Part shown: piece after piece, positions 16,493 to 25,269 of the stretch
How the letters are laid out: every line of letters starts with the position of its first letter
Position numbering within the stretch: position 1 is the stretch's first letter
Assembly: GCF_030812475.1 (NCBI RefSeq)
Contig: NZ_JAUSSR010000019.1
Location: forward strand, 48,951 to 112,950
Source of the DNA: Pseudomonas lini
Lineage (GTDB): Bacteria; Pseudomonadota; Gammaproteobacteria; Pseudomonadales; Pseudomonadaceae
Direction of reading: 5' to 3'
Length of the DNA: 64,000 nt
Program-made: the position numbers and the translations under genes
Notes under the pieces: generated by a model
The model's database searches: none
Seen by the model: the letters and a program-made list of their open reading frames with translations, nothing else
What the model was told of the DNA's origin: nothing

Positions 16493-17137
16493 ATGAAAGC
16501 TTTTACTCAGCACACGGGTCTTGTCGCGCCTTTGGATCGTGCCAACGTCGATACCGACCAGATCATCCCGAAGCAGTTCTTGAAGTCGATCAAGCGCACC
16601 GGTTTCGGCCCGAACCTGTTCGATGAATGGCGCTACCTGGATGTGGGGCAGCCGTATCAGGACAACTCCAAGCGCCCGTTGAACAAGGACTTCGTGCTCA
16701 ACGCCGAGCGTTACCAAGGCGCCAGCGTGTTGCTGGCCCGTGAGAACTTCGGTTGCGGTTCCAGCCGTGAACACGCGCCGTGGGCGCTGGAAGAGTACGG
16801 TTTCCGCAGCATCATCGCGCCGAGCTATGCCGACATCTTCTTCAACAACAGCTTCAAGAACGGCTTGTTGCCGATCATCCTGAGCGACGCTGAAGTCGAT
16901 GAGCTGTTCCAGCAGGTTGAAGCGAATCCTGGCTACCAGTTGCAGATAGATCTGCAAGCCCAGACCGTGACCCGTCCGGATGGCAAGGTGTTGCGCTTTG
17001 AGATCGACGCGTTCCGCAAGCATTGCCTGCTCAATGGGCTGGACGATATCGGTCTGACGTTGATGGACCATGAGGCGATTGCGACGTTTGAAGCCAGGCA
17101 TCGGGCTAGCCAGCCTTGGTTGTTTCGTGATGCGTGA
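16493..17137 (+). CDS. leuD: 3-isopropylmalate dehydratase, small subunit
   Basis: This 214-residue swivel-domain partner of LeuC has the substrate-recognition segment GCGSSREHAPWAL (residue about 85) and the N-terminal NVDTDQIIPKQFL. It has a strong AAGGAGC ribosome site and full length. It lies in one operon with leuC; a REP pair separates it from the methyltransferase gene. Confidence 0.97.
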   Translation: MKAFTQHTGLVAPLDRANVDTDQIIPKQFLKSIKRTGFGPNLFDEWRYLDVGQPYQDNSKRPLNKDFVLNAERYQGASVLLARENFGCGSSREHAPWALEEYGFRSIIAPSYADIFFNNSFKNGLLPIILSDAEVDELFQQVEANPGYQLQIDLQAQTVTRPDGKVLRFEIDAFRKHCLLNGLDDIGLTLMDHEAIATFEARHRASQPWLFRDA

Positions 17138-17160
17138 TATTGCGTAAGGCGTGATGCCGC

Positions 17161-17236
17161 CTTCGCAGGCAAGCCAGCTCCTACAGGGGTTCTGTGGTGT
17201 TCACAAAACCCTGTAGGAGCTGGCTTGCCAGCGAAG
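17161..17236. repeat. REP pair after leuD
   Basis: Inverted copies of a REP variant (CAAGCCAGCTCCTACAGG and CTGTAGGAGCTGGCTTG) lie about 25 bases apart. They fill most of the leuD-methyltransferase gap. Confidence 0.9.
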
Positions 17237-17282
17237 AGGCCCGCGAAGACACCACAAGACTCACCCCCCAAAGGAAGTCCCC

Positions 17283-18050
17283 ATGACCAACACCGCCCAG
17301 CACAGCCAGGTAGTCCAAAAGCAATTCGGTGAACAGGCCGCCGCCTACCTGAGCAGCGCCGTTCACGCTCAAGGCACCGAATTCGCCCTGCTGCAGGCTG
17401 AACTGGCAGGGCGTGGTGATGCCCGGGTGCTGGACCTGGGTTGCGGCGCCGGTCACGTGAGTTTCCACGTGGCCTCGCTGGTCAAGGAAGTGGTGGCCTA
17501 CGACCTGTCCCAGCAGATGCTCGACGTGGTCGCAGCCGCCGCTGTCGACCGCGGCCTGGGCAACGTCGCCACGGTCAACGGCGCCGCCGAACGCCTGCCG
17601 TTCGCCGATGGCGAGTTCGATTTCGTGTTCAGCCGTTATTCGGCGCACCATTGGAGCGACCTCGGCCTGGCGCTGCGCGAGGTGCGTCGGGTGCTGAAGC
17701 CGGGCGGTGTGGCGGCGTTCGTCGACGTGTTGTCACCGGGCAGCCCGCTGTTCGACACTTACCTGCAAAGCGTCGAAGTGCTGCGCGACACCAGCCACGT
17801 GCGCGATTATTCTGCGGGCGAGTGGTTGCGCCAGGTCAGCGAAGCGGGGTTGCATACCCGCAGCACCACGCGCCAACGCTTGCGCCTGGAATACCACAGC
17901 TGGGTCGAGCGCATGCGCACGCCGCCGGTGATGCGCGCGGCGATCCGCGAGTTGCAGCAGTCGATGGGCAACGAAGTACGCGAATATTTCGAGATTGAGG
18001 CCGATGGTTCGTTCAGTACCGATGTGCTGGTGCTGATGGCTGAACGATAA
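17283..18050 (+). CDS. Class I SAM-dependent methyltransferase
   Basis: This 255-residue Methyltransf_11-type enzyme has motif I LDLGCGAGHVSFH (residue about 52), an acidic strand end (VAYDLS), and post-motifs LPFADGEFDFVFSR and LKPGGVAAFVDV. AAGGAAGTCCCC precedes the ATG. It resembles UbiE/BioC-type and E. coli YafE-type methyltransferases, but the target is unknown. It is inserted between leuD and leuB, and leuB begins 93 bases later, probably from its own promoter. Confidence 0.88.
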   Translation: MTNTAQHSQVVQKQFGEQAAAYLSSAVHAQGTEFALLQAELAGRGDARVLDLGCGAGHVSFHVASLVKEVVAYDLSQQMLDVVAAAAVDRGLGNVATVNGAAERLPFADGEFDFVFSRYSAHHWSDLGLALREVRRVLKPGGVAAFVDVLSPGSPLFDTYLQSVEVLRDTSHVRDYSAGEWLRQVSEAGLHTRSTTRQRLRLEYHSWVERMRTPPVMRAAIRELQQSMGNEVREYFEIEADGSFSTDVLVLMAER

Positions 18051-18143
18051 GCTCTGAACAATAGCCGCGGAACGATAGCCGCCAAGCGATAGAATTTTTC
18101 CGGGCGCGCCCAAGGGCGCACCGACTGATGACATGAGGAAAGC

Positions 18144-19226
18144 ATGAGCAAGCAGATTCTGATTCTCCCAGGCGACGGTATTGGTCCGGAAATCATGGCC
18201 GAAGCGGTCAAGGTGCTGGAACTGGCCAACGACAAGTACAGTCTGGGCTTCGAGCTGAGCCACGACGTGATCGGCGGCGCCGCCATCGACAAACACGGCG
18301 TGCCATTGGCCGACGAAACCCTGGAGCGTGCCCGCGCGGCCGACGCGGTGCTGCTGGGCGCCGTCGGCGGTCCGAAATGGGATGCCATCGAACGTGACAT
18401 CCGCCCTGAGCGCGGCCTGCTGAAGATCCGTGCGCAACTGGGCCTGTTCGGCAACCTGCGCCCGGCGATCCTGTACCCGCAACTGGCCGAGGCTTCCAGC
18501 CTGAAAGCGGAAATCGTTTCCGGTCTGGACATCCTGATCGTTCGCGAACTGACCGGCGGCATCTACTTCGGCGCGCCACGTGGCACCCGCACCCTGGAAA
18601 ACGGCGAGCGTCAGTCCTACGACACCCTGCCGTACAGCGAGAGCGAAATCCGCCGCATCGCCCGTGTCGGCTTCGACATGGCCATGGTCCGTGGCAAGAA
18701 ACTGTGCTCGGTGGACAAGGCCAACGTATTGGCGTCCAGCCAGCTGTGGCGTGAAATCGTCGAGGAAGTGGCCAAGGACTATCCTGAAGTCGAACTGAGC
18801 CACATGTACGTCGATAATGCCGCGATGCAGCTGGTTCGTGCACCGAAGCAGTTCGACGTGATCGTCACCGACAACATGTTCGGCGACATCCTGTCCGACC
18901 AGGCGTCGATGCTCACCGGCTCGATCGGCATGCTGCCGTCGGCGTCGCTGGACACCCACAACAAGGGCATGTACGAGCCGTGCCATGGTTCGGCGCCGGA
19001 CATCGCGGGCCAGGGCATTGCCAACCCGCTGGCGACCATTTTGTCTGTGTCGATGATGCTGCGCTACAGCTTCAATCAGCAGGATGCCGCCAATGCCATC
19101 GAAAAAGCGGTGAGCCTGGTTCTGGACCAGGGTCTGCGCACCGGCGACATCTGGTCGGCCGGTTGCACTAAAGTCGGGACGCAGGAAATGGGCGACGCAG
19201 TAGTCGCCGCGCTGCGGAATCTGTAA
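18144..19226 (+). CDS. leuB: 3-isopropylmalate dehydrogenase
   Basis: This 360-residue NAD-dependent beta-decarboxylating dehydrogenase converts 3-isopropylmalate to 2-oxoisocaproate. The sequence shows GDGIGPEIM, the substrate arginines around RPERGLLKIR and VRELTGGIYFG, and the metal/NAD region TDNMFGDILSD and EPCHGSAPDIAG. AGGAAAGC precedes the ATG. asd follows 68 bases downstream. Confidence 0.97.
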   Translation: MSKQILILPGDGIGPEIMAEAVKVLELANDKYSLGFELSHDVIGGAAIDKHGVPLADETLERARAADAVLLGAVGGPKWDAIERDIRPERGLLKIRAQLGLFGNLRPAILYPQLAEASSLKAEIVSGLDILIVRELTGGIYFGAPRGTRTLENGERQSYDTLPYSESEIRRIARVGFDMAMVRGKKLCSVDKANVLASSQLWREIVEEVAKDYPEVELSHMYVDNAAMQLVRAPKQFDVIVTDNMFGDILSDQASMLTGSIGMLPSASLDTHNKGMYEPCHGSAPDIAGQGIANPLATILSVSMMLRYSFNQQDAANAIEKAVSLVLDQGLRTGDIWSAGCTKVGTQEMGDAVVAALRNL

Positions 19227-19294
19227 TCTCTCGGGCCCGCTGCAACTTTCACACTTGAAAGCAGCGGCCCACTTTTCAAGAAGGTGTAGTTGCG

Positions 19295-20407
19295 ATGAAA
19301 CGTGTAGGTCTGATCGGTTGGCGCGGTATGGTCGGTTCCGTGCTCATGCAGCGGATGCTGGAAGAGCAGGATTTCGATCTTATCGAGCCGGTGTTTTTCA
19401 CCACTTCCAATGTCGGTGGCCAAGGCCCGTCCGTGGGCAAGGACATTGCTCCGCTCAAGGACGCTTACAGCATTGAAGAGCTGAAGACCCTCGACGTGAT
19501 TCTGACGTGCCAGGGTGGCGACTACACCAGCGAAGTCTTCCCGAAACTGCGCGAAGCCGGCTGGCAGGGCTACTGGATCGACGCCGCTTCCAGCCTGCGC
19601 ATGCAGGATGACGCGGTGATCGTGCTGGACCCGGTGAACCGCAAGGTCATCGACCAGCAGCTCGACGCGGGCACCAAGAACTACATCGGCGGCAATTGCA
19701 CCGTCAGTCTGATGCTGATGGGCCTGGGCGGTCTGTTCGAAGCCGGTCTGGTGGAGTGGATGAGCGCCATGACCTATCAGGCGGCCTCCGGTGGCGGCGC
19801 GCAGCACATGCGTGAACTGATCAAGCAGATGGGTGTGACCCACGGCGCTGTCGCCGATCAACTGGCCGACCCGGCCAGCGCGATCCTCGACATCGACCGT
19901 CGCGTGGCCGAAGCCATGCGCAGCGACGCGTACCCGACAGAAAACTTCGGCGTACCGCTGGCCGGCAGCCTGATCCCGTGGATCGACAAGGAACTGCCGA
20001 ACGGCCAGAGCCGCGAAGAATGGAAGGCCCAGGCCGAGACGAACAAGATCCTCGGTCGCTTCAAGAACCCGATCCCGGTGGACGGCATCTGCGTGCGCAT
20101 CGGCGCCATGCGCTGCCACAGCCAGGCGCTGACCATCAAGCTGAACAAAGACGTGCCGATCGCCGATATCGAAGGGCTGATCAGCCAGCACAACCCATGG
20201 GTCAAGCTGGTACCGAACAGCCGTGACATCAGCATGCAGGAGCTGAGCCCGACCAAGGTCACCGGCACCCTGAACATTCCGGTGGGCCGTCTGCGCAAGC
20301 TGAACATGGGTTCGCAGTTCGTCGGTGCTTTCACCGTCGGCGACCAGCTGCTGTGGGGCGCGGCCGAACCGCTGCGTCGCATGCTGCGGATTCTGCTCGA
20401 GCGTTGA
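19295..20407 (+). CDS. asd: Aspartate-semialdehyde dehydrogenase
   Basis: This 370-residue NADPH-dependent enzyme makes aspartate semialdehyde for Lys, Met, Thr, Ile and peptidoglycan precursors. The sequence shows the N-terminal Rossmann start GLIGWRGMVGSVL, the catalytic cysteine in GGNCTVSL (residue about 135), and the substrate stretch SGGGAQHMREL. It is the gamma-proteobacterial long type, like E. coli Asd. A strong terminator follows. Confidence 0.97.
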   Translation: MKRVGLIGWRGMVGSVLMQRMLEEQDFDLIEPVFFTTSNVGGQGPSVGKDIAPLKDAYSIEELKTLDVILTCQGGDYTSEVFPKLREAGWQGYWIDAASSLRMQDDAVIVLDPVNRKVIDQQLDAGTKNYIGGNCTVSLMLMGLGGLFEAGLVEWMSAMTYQAASGGGAQHMRELIKQMGVTHGAVADQLADPASAILDIDRRVAEAMRSDAYPTENFGVPLAGSLIPWIDKELPNGQSREEWKAQAETNKILGRFKNPIPVDGICVRIGAMRCHSQALTIKLNKDVPIADIEGLISQHNPWVKLVPNSRDISMQELSPTKVTGTLNIPVGRLRKLNMGSQFVGAFTVGDQLLWGAAEPLRRMLRILLER

Positions 20408-20422
20408 TCGGTTGAAATAAAC

Positions 20423-20459
20423 AAAAAACCCGCGCCTTGAAAGAGGTGCGGGTTTTTTT
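20423..20459 (+). terminator. Rho-independent terminator after asd
   Basis: An AAAAAACCCGC / GCGGGTTTTTTT stem with inner CCTT-GAAA-GAGG pairing is followed by T. It ends the leuB-asd transcript. Confidence 0.93.
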
Positions 20460-20501
20460 GTTTTTGGCAGACTGGGGTTGATGGGTTGCCTGGGCGGGCC
20501 C

Positions 20502-20660
20502 CTTCGCTGGCAAGCCAGCTCCTACAGGTCATGCGCCAACCTTGCAACCGCACACAACCCCGTAGGAGCTGGCTTGCCAGCGAAGAGGCCAGAGGTCATG
20601 CACAAATTCTGAGATTGCACACAACCCTGTAGGAGCTGGCTTGCCAGCGAAGAGGCCGGG
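20502..20660. repeat. Cluster of three REP copies between asd and usg
   Basis: One REP is in complement orientation (20506-20528) and two are in direct orientation (from about 20561 and 20628). The last two are embedded in a repeated block of about 65 bases (GTAGGAGCTGGCTTGCCAGCG plus AAGAGGCC and CACACAACCC), so local duplication is visible. Confidence 0.88.
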
Positions 20661-20746
20661 ACAGGCGCCGCATATCCTCGCCCAATTGCCTGCACGCCAC
20701 CCACCCGGTAAAGTGCCGCTCCCCCCGTTTCGCCAGAGGTAAAACA

Positions 20747-21757
20747 ATGAGCCAGTCCTTTGATATTGCCGTGATCGGCGCCACCGGTACTGTCGGCGAA
20801 ACGCTGGTGCAGATTCTCGAAGAGCGCGACTTCCCGGTCGGTAACCTGCACTTGCTGGCCAGCAGCGAATCCGCCGGGCATTCGGTGCCGTTTCGCGGCA
20901 AGAACGTGCGGGTGCGGGAAGTCGATGAGTTCGACTTCGGCAAGGTCCAGCTGGTGTTCTTCGCCGCCGGCCCGGCGGTTACCCTCAGTTTCGCCTCGCG
21001 CGCCACCGCCGCCGGTTGCTCGCTGATCGACCTGTCCGGCGCCTTGCCGGCCGATCAGGCTCCGCAGGTGGTGCCGGAAGCCAATGCCCAGGTGCTGGCC
21101 GGTTTGAAAAAACCCTTCCAGGTCAGCAGCCCCAGCCCGTCGGCCACCACGCTGGCCGTGGTGCTGGCGCCGTTGCTCGGTTTGCTCGACCTGCAACGCA
21201 TCCACTTGACTGCTGCCTTGGCGGTTTCTGCCCAGGGTCGCGAAGCCGTGACCGAGCTGGCCCGGCAGACCGCCGAACTGCTCAACGTACGTCCGCTGGA
21301 GCCGACGTTCTTTGATCGGCAAATGGCCTTCAACCTGCTGGCGCAAGTCGGCAAGCCGGATGAGCAAGGTCATACCCTGCTGGAAAAACGCCTGGTGCGC
21401 GAGCTGCGCCAGGTCATGGCCCTGCCTGCCTTGAAGATTTCCGTCACGTGCATTCAAGCCCCGGTGTTTTTTGGCGATAGCTTCAGTGTGACCTTGCAGT
21501 CGGCGAGCGACATCGACCTGGGGAAAGTCAACGCCGCCCTGGAAGACGCCCCGGGCATCGAGCTGGTGGAAGCGGGCGATTATCCGACGGCGGTCGGCGA
21601 TGCGGTAGGGCAGGACGTGGTCTACGTTGGTCGGGTTCGCCATGGAATCGACGACCTGTCGGAACTAAATGTGTGGCTGACGTCAGATAACGTGCGCAAA
21701 GGCGCAGCGCTCAACGCTGTGCAGGTGGCTGAATTGTTGATAAAACAACTTGTGTAA
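20747..21757 (+). CDS. usg: Aspartate-semialdehyde-dehydrogenase-like protein lacking the catalytic cysteine (Usg family)
   Basis: This 336-residue protein has the Asd fold: Rossmann motif VIGATGTVGETLV and a C-terminal dimerisation domain (VFFGDSFSVTLQ). At the active-site position, where Asd has NPNC[ST]T, it reads SPSPSATT, so the nucleophilic cysteine is replaced by proline. Catalysis as an Asd is therefore unlikely. This matches E. coli Usg-1 and the second 'asd' of other pseudomonads. It is followed by fimV; its role is unknown. Confidence 0.87.
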   Translation: MSQSFDIAVIGATGTVGETLVQILEERDFPVGNLHLLASSESAGHSVPFRGKNVRVREVDEFDFGKVQLVFFAAGPAVTLSFASRATAAGCSLIDLSGALPADQAPQVVPEANAQVLAGLKKPFQVSSPSPSATTLAVVLAPLLGLLDLQRIHLTAALAVSAQGREAVTELARQTAELLNVRPLEPTFFDRQMAFNLLAQVGKPDEQGHTLLEKRLVRELRQVMALPALKISVTCIQAPVFFGDSFSVTLQSASDIDLGKVNAALEDAPGIELVEAGDYPTAVGDAVGQDVVYVGRVRHGIDDLSELNVWLTSDNVRKGAALNAVQVAELLIKQLV

Positions 21758-21965
21758 AAGATACTTGGCAACAATTTTTCCAAGGGTTCCAGCCAACGCT
21801 ATGCTTGGTCCGGAATGCTGAAGGCGAGCCACCCTGCGGGGCTTTCCCCTGCATGAATGAAACGATCGCGCGCGACGACTCCTCGTTGCCGCGCGCAATG
21901 CCTTGCGGCAGCGACTATCAACACCTTCTCGCTGGCCGAGGAATGTTCAAACAAAGGATGAGGCT

Positions 21966-24959
21966 ATGGTTCAAGTTCGCAAACTGGTGTTAGCAATAGC
22001 GGCCGCCTCGGCGCTGTCCTCCGGTGTGGCGCATGCGCTCGGGCTTGGGGAACTGACCCTGAAATCGACGCCGGACCAGCCGCTGGTGGCGGAAATCGAA
22101 TTGCTCGACGTCAAGGAACTCACCGCTGGCGACGTGGTGCCGAGCCTGGCTTCGCCGGAAGATTTCGCCAAGGCCGGGGTCGACCGCCAGGCGTTTCTCA
22201 ACGACCTGAGCTTCACCCCCGTGCTCAACCCCAGCGGTAAAAGCGTCCTGCGTGTGACGTCCAGCAAGCCCCTGTCCGAACCGATGGTGAAATTCCTGGT
22301 TCAGGTCATGTGGCCCAACGGTCGCCTGCTGCGCGACTACAGCGTGCTGCTCGATCCATCCAAGTTCTCGCCGCAAACTGCCGATGCGGCTGCGCAGCCG
22401 GCGCCGACGTCCACCGTCACCGCCCCCGTGACCGGTGCCACCGAGCCAGGCCAATACACCACCACGCCACGGGATACCCTGTGGGAAATTGCGGCGAAGG
22501 CGCGTAACGGCGGCTCGGTCCAGCAAACCATGCTGGCCATCCAGGCACTGAACCCGGATGCCTTTATCGGCGGCAACATAAACCGACTCAAGACTGGTCA
22601 GGTCTTGCGGCTACCGGATCAGGCCCAAAGCACCAATCTGCCGCAGCACAAAGCCATTGCCGAAGTGGCCGCGCAGAATACGGCGTGGCGTCAGGGTCGG
22701 CGTTATGTGCCAAAGACCGGGGCAGGGCAGCAGCAGCTCGATGCCACTAACCGCCCCCGTGGCGATGGCGCGACCGGGCAGGCCGCCAGGGACAATTTGA
22801 GCCTGGTGTCCGCCGAGACCGGCAAGGCCGGTGGCAAAGGTGCCGCAGGCGACGCCAAGGCCTTGAACAACAAGCTGGCAGTGACCCAGGAAAGCCTCGA
22901 CACGACCCGTCGTGACAACGAGGAACTGAAAAGCCGCATGACCGATCTGCAAAGTCAGCTGGACAAGCTGCAACGCCTGATCGAGTTGAAGAACAATCAA
23001 TTGGCCAAGTTGCAGGCCGAAGGCGCCGCCGACGCTCCGGCCGATACAACGGTCGCTGGGGCAATCTCCGCCGAACTGGCGGCCAATCCTGCGGCAGCGC
23101 CTGGGCAAGCGGATGCGACAGCGCCCGGGCAAGCAGATGCGGCAACACCTGCGCCTGCAGCCGAAGCAGCGCCGGCGGCAACCGAGACCACCGCGGCACC
23201 GGCCGAAACGCCAGTGGAGCCAGCGCCGGTAACGTCCGACGAGCAAAAATTCAACGAGCTACTGACCAATCCGGTGCTGCTGGGGCTGGTGGGTGGCGGG
23301 GCCGTGGTGTTTCTGTTGTTGCTGCTGTTGCTGGCTCGCCGTCGCAAAGCGCAGCAAGAAGCCGAGAAACACGTGCGCATGGCCCGGGAACTGGCCGAAG
23401 AGCAGCAAAACCCTGCCGAACAGGACCTGTCGGAAGACAGCTTCGAAGGCCTGGAAGTGCCACCGCCGAGCGTGAAGCTCGATACCGCGCCAGCGCCTGT
23501 GCAAGTTTCAACGCCAACGCCAACGCCTGTGCAAGTTTCAGCGCCGGTACCTGCCCGTGCACCCGCTCCGGTGATTGCTCCAGTCGTGGTCACGCCGCCG
23601 ATTGCCGCGCCGCTGGTATCGCCCGCCGTCGATCGCCACGATGACGATGTGCTGCGCAAGGCGCATACGCATTATGCCGCCGGTCGCTTGAATCAGGCCG
23701 CCGCGCTGCTCGAAGAAAGCATCCAGTTCGAACCGCAACGCAGTGACCTGCGTCTGAAGTTGATGGAAGTCTACGGCCAGCAGGGCAACCGTACCGCCTT
23801 TGTCGCCCAGGAACGCCAGCTGGTGGCCAATGGCGAAAACTTTGCCCGGGTCGAACAGTTGAAACACCGCTTCCCGGCCATGGCCCTCGCAGCCGCCGGC
23901 GGTATCGCCGCTGCCTCCATGGCTGCCGAACTGGACGCGCAATATGTCAGGGAGTTGTTGCTGGACGAACCGCAGGCGCCAGTGGTGCCCGATGATTTCG
24001 ACCATGCCTTCAATCTGAACCTGGATGAACCACAACGTCCTGCGGCGGCGCCAGCGGTGCCCGATGACTTCGACAGTGCTTTCGACCTGAGCCTGGATGA
24101 GCCACAAAGTCCTGCGGCGGCGGCAGCGGTGCCCGATGACTTCGACAGTGCCTTCGATCTGAACCTGGATGAACCACAAACTCCTGCGGCGACGCCAGTG
24201 GCGTCCGATGACTTCGACAGTGCCATCGATCTGAACCTGGATGAACCACAAACTCCTGCGGCGACGCCAGTGGCGTCCGATGACTTCGACAGTGCCTTCG
24301 ATCTGAACCTCGATGAACCACAAACTCCTGCGGCGACTCCGGTTGTACCGGCACCGGAGGCTGTGGCCGAACTGGAGGATTTTCCAGCGGATGATGACCT
24401 GAGCTTTGAGTCGGTGTTGCAACAGCAGACTGAAGCCAGGGAAAACCTCGACGACCTGTCGGACTTCGATCTGGATATGGACCTCGGTGGCGAGACTTCG
24501 CCGGCGATTCTGGCCGAAGACGATTTCCTTCTGAATCTGGATGACGAGGGCAAGGATCCCTCTGTTGCTTCAACGCCGTCCGCTGCGCAAATGGTGCCGG
24601 ACGATCTCGAGTTGCCGGCCGACTTCGACCTGTCGCTGGCCGATGAAATGGACACTGCTGCCGCTCCGGACGCCTTTGCAACCGAGCTCGATGATGTCGA
24701 TGCCGAACTGGATCCTCTGTCCCGGAGCCTGGGCGAGCCGACCTTCACCGCGGAAGATGCCTTGGCCTCGGCGGATGACGAACCGGAATTCGACTTCCTG
24801 TCCGGCACCGACGAAGTCGCCACCAAGCTCGATCTGGCCCAGGCCTACATCGACATGGGCGATGCCGATGGCGCGCGGGACATCCTCAATGAGGTGGTGA
24901 CCGAGGGTGATGCGGGCCAGAAGGTAGAAGCCAAGGAACTGCTTTCGCGTCTGGCTTGA
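21966..24959 (+). CDS. fimV: FimV/HubP-type polar peptidoglycan-binding protein
   Basis: This 997-residue inner-membrane protein has a signal peptide (LVLAIAAASALSSGVAHA), the FimV N-terminal domain, and a LysM-like domain (YTTTPRDTLWEIAAKA...LKTGQVLRLP, about 160-220). A coiled coil (about 305-350) is followed by an Ala/Pro-rich linker, one membrane helix (about 437-460) and an acidic cytoplasmic region with TPR-like helices. The C-terminus ends with the conserved FimV domain (TKLDLAQAYIDMGDADGARDIL). In Pseudomonas FimV organises the cell pole, type IV pili and cyclic-nucleotide signalling. ATG 21966 is chosen for the signal peptide and the AGGATGAGGCT upstream. Confidence 0.93.
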   Translation: MVQVRKLVLAIAAASALSSGVAHALGLGELTLKSTPDQPLVAEIELLDVKELTAGDVVPSLASPEDFAKAGVDRQAFLNDLSFTPVLNPSGKSVLRVTSSKPLSEPMVKFLVQVMWPNGRLLRDYSVLLDPSKFSPQTADAAAQPAPTSTVTAPVTGATEPGQYTTTPRDTLWEIAAKARNGGSVQQTMLAIQALNPDAFIGGNINRLKTGQVLRLPDQAQSTNLPQHKAIAEVAAQNTAWRQGRRYVPKTGAGQQQLDATNRPRGDGATGQAARDNLSLVSAETGKAGGKGAAGDAKALNNKLAVTQESLDTTRRDNEELKSRMTDLQSQLDKLQRLIELKNNQLAKLQAEGAADAPADTTVAGAISAELAANPAAAPGQADATAPGQADAATPAPAAEAAPAATETTAAPAETPVEPAPVTSDEQKFNELLTNPVLLGLVGGGAVVFLLLLLLLARRRKAQQEAEKHVRMARELAEEQQNPAEQDLSEDSFEGLEVPPPSVKLDTAPAPVQVSTPTPTPVQVSAPVPARAPAPVIAPVVVTPPIAAPLVSPAVDRHDDDVLRKAHTHYAAGRLNQAAALLEESIQFEPQRSDLRLKLMEVYGQQGNRTAFVAQERQLVANGENFARVEQLKHRFPAMALAAAGGIAAASMAAELDAQYVRELLLDEPQAPVVPDDFDHAFNLNLDEPQRPAAAPAVPDDFDSAFDLSLDEPQSPAAAAAVPDDFDSAFDLNLDEPQTPAATPVASDDFDSAIDLNLDEPQTPAATPVASDDFDSAFDLNLDEPQTPAATPVVPAPEAVAELEDFPADDDLSFESVLQQQTEARENLDDLSDFDLDMDLGGETSPAILAEDDFLLNLDDEGKDPSVASTPSAAQMVPDDLELPADFDLSLADEMDTAAAPDAFATELDDVDAELDPLSRSLGEPTFTAEDALASADDEPEFDFLSGTDEVATKLDLAQAYIDMGDADGARDILNEVVTEGDAGQKVEAKELLSRLA
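23985..24344 (+). repeat. Five tandem 72-bp repeats inside fimV
   Basis: Five 24-residue units follow one another, each built on [VP/AS]-DDFD-x-A-[FI]-[DN]-L-[NS]-LDEPQ-x-PAA. Units three to five are almost identical in DNA, which points to recent slippage or recombination. The repeat adds acidic, probably disordered spacer to the cytoplasmic part. Confidence 0.92.
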
Positions 24960-24983
24960 TTGATCGATAAGGCTTGAACAGAG

Positions 24984-25010
24984 CGGCAGCCTATTGGGGC
25001 TGCCGTTTTT
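24984..25010 (+). terminator. Rho-independent terminator after fimV
   Basis: The stem CGGCAGCC / GGCTGCCG with a 6-base loop (TATTGG) is followed by TTTTTGTTT, 24 bases after the fimV stop. Confidence 0.9.
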
Positions 25011-25049
25011 GTTTATGGCAAGTGATGCGATGGCGTCTGTCAGACCGCT

Positions 25050-25139
25050 TTCGCGAGCAGGCTCGCTCCCACAGGGATTGGGGCCGGACACAAATAATGC
25101 GGTACCCCGATCCAATGTGGGAGCGAGCCTGCTCGCGAA
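25050..25139. repeat. REP pair with 24-bp perfect arms, fimV-truA gap
   Basis: The arms at 25050-25073 and 25116-25139 are perfect inverted copies (TTCGCGAGCAGGCTCGCTCC...). This is the GTGGGAGC REP variant, as in the pair at 34281-34364. Confidence 0.92.
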
Positions 25140-25269
25140 GGGGCCGGTACATCCAACACAGTATCAACGGTCGCACTGGCGTCCCGGAGCCGCCGCCTTA
25201 TAATGCCCGCCTTTGCGCACATCAGCAGGCTGTCACTCCTTGGCAAATATAGATAATCCGGCCGCCGAA

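Noticed and set aside
14968..16494. Open frame of 508 codons antisense to leuC
   Set aside because: Its His/Arg/Gly-rich composition has no family features and leuC is unmistakable on the other strand.
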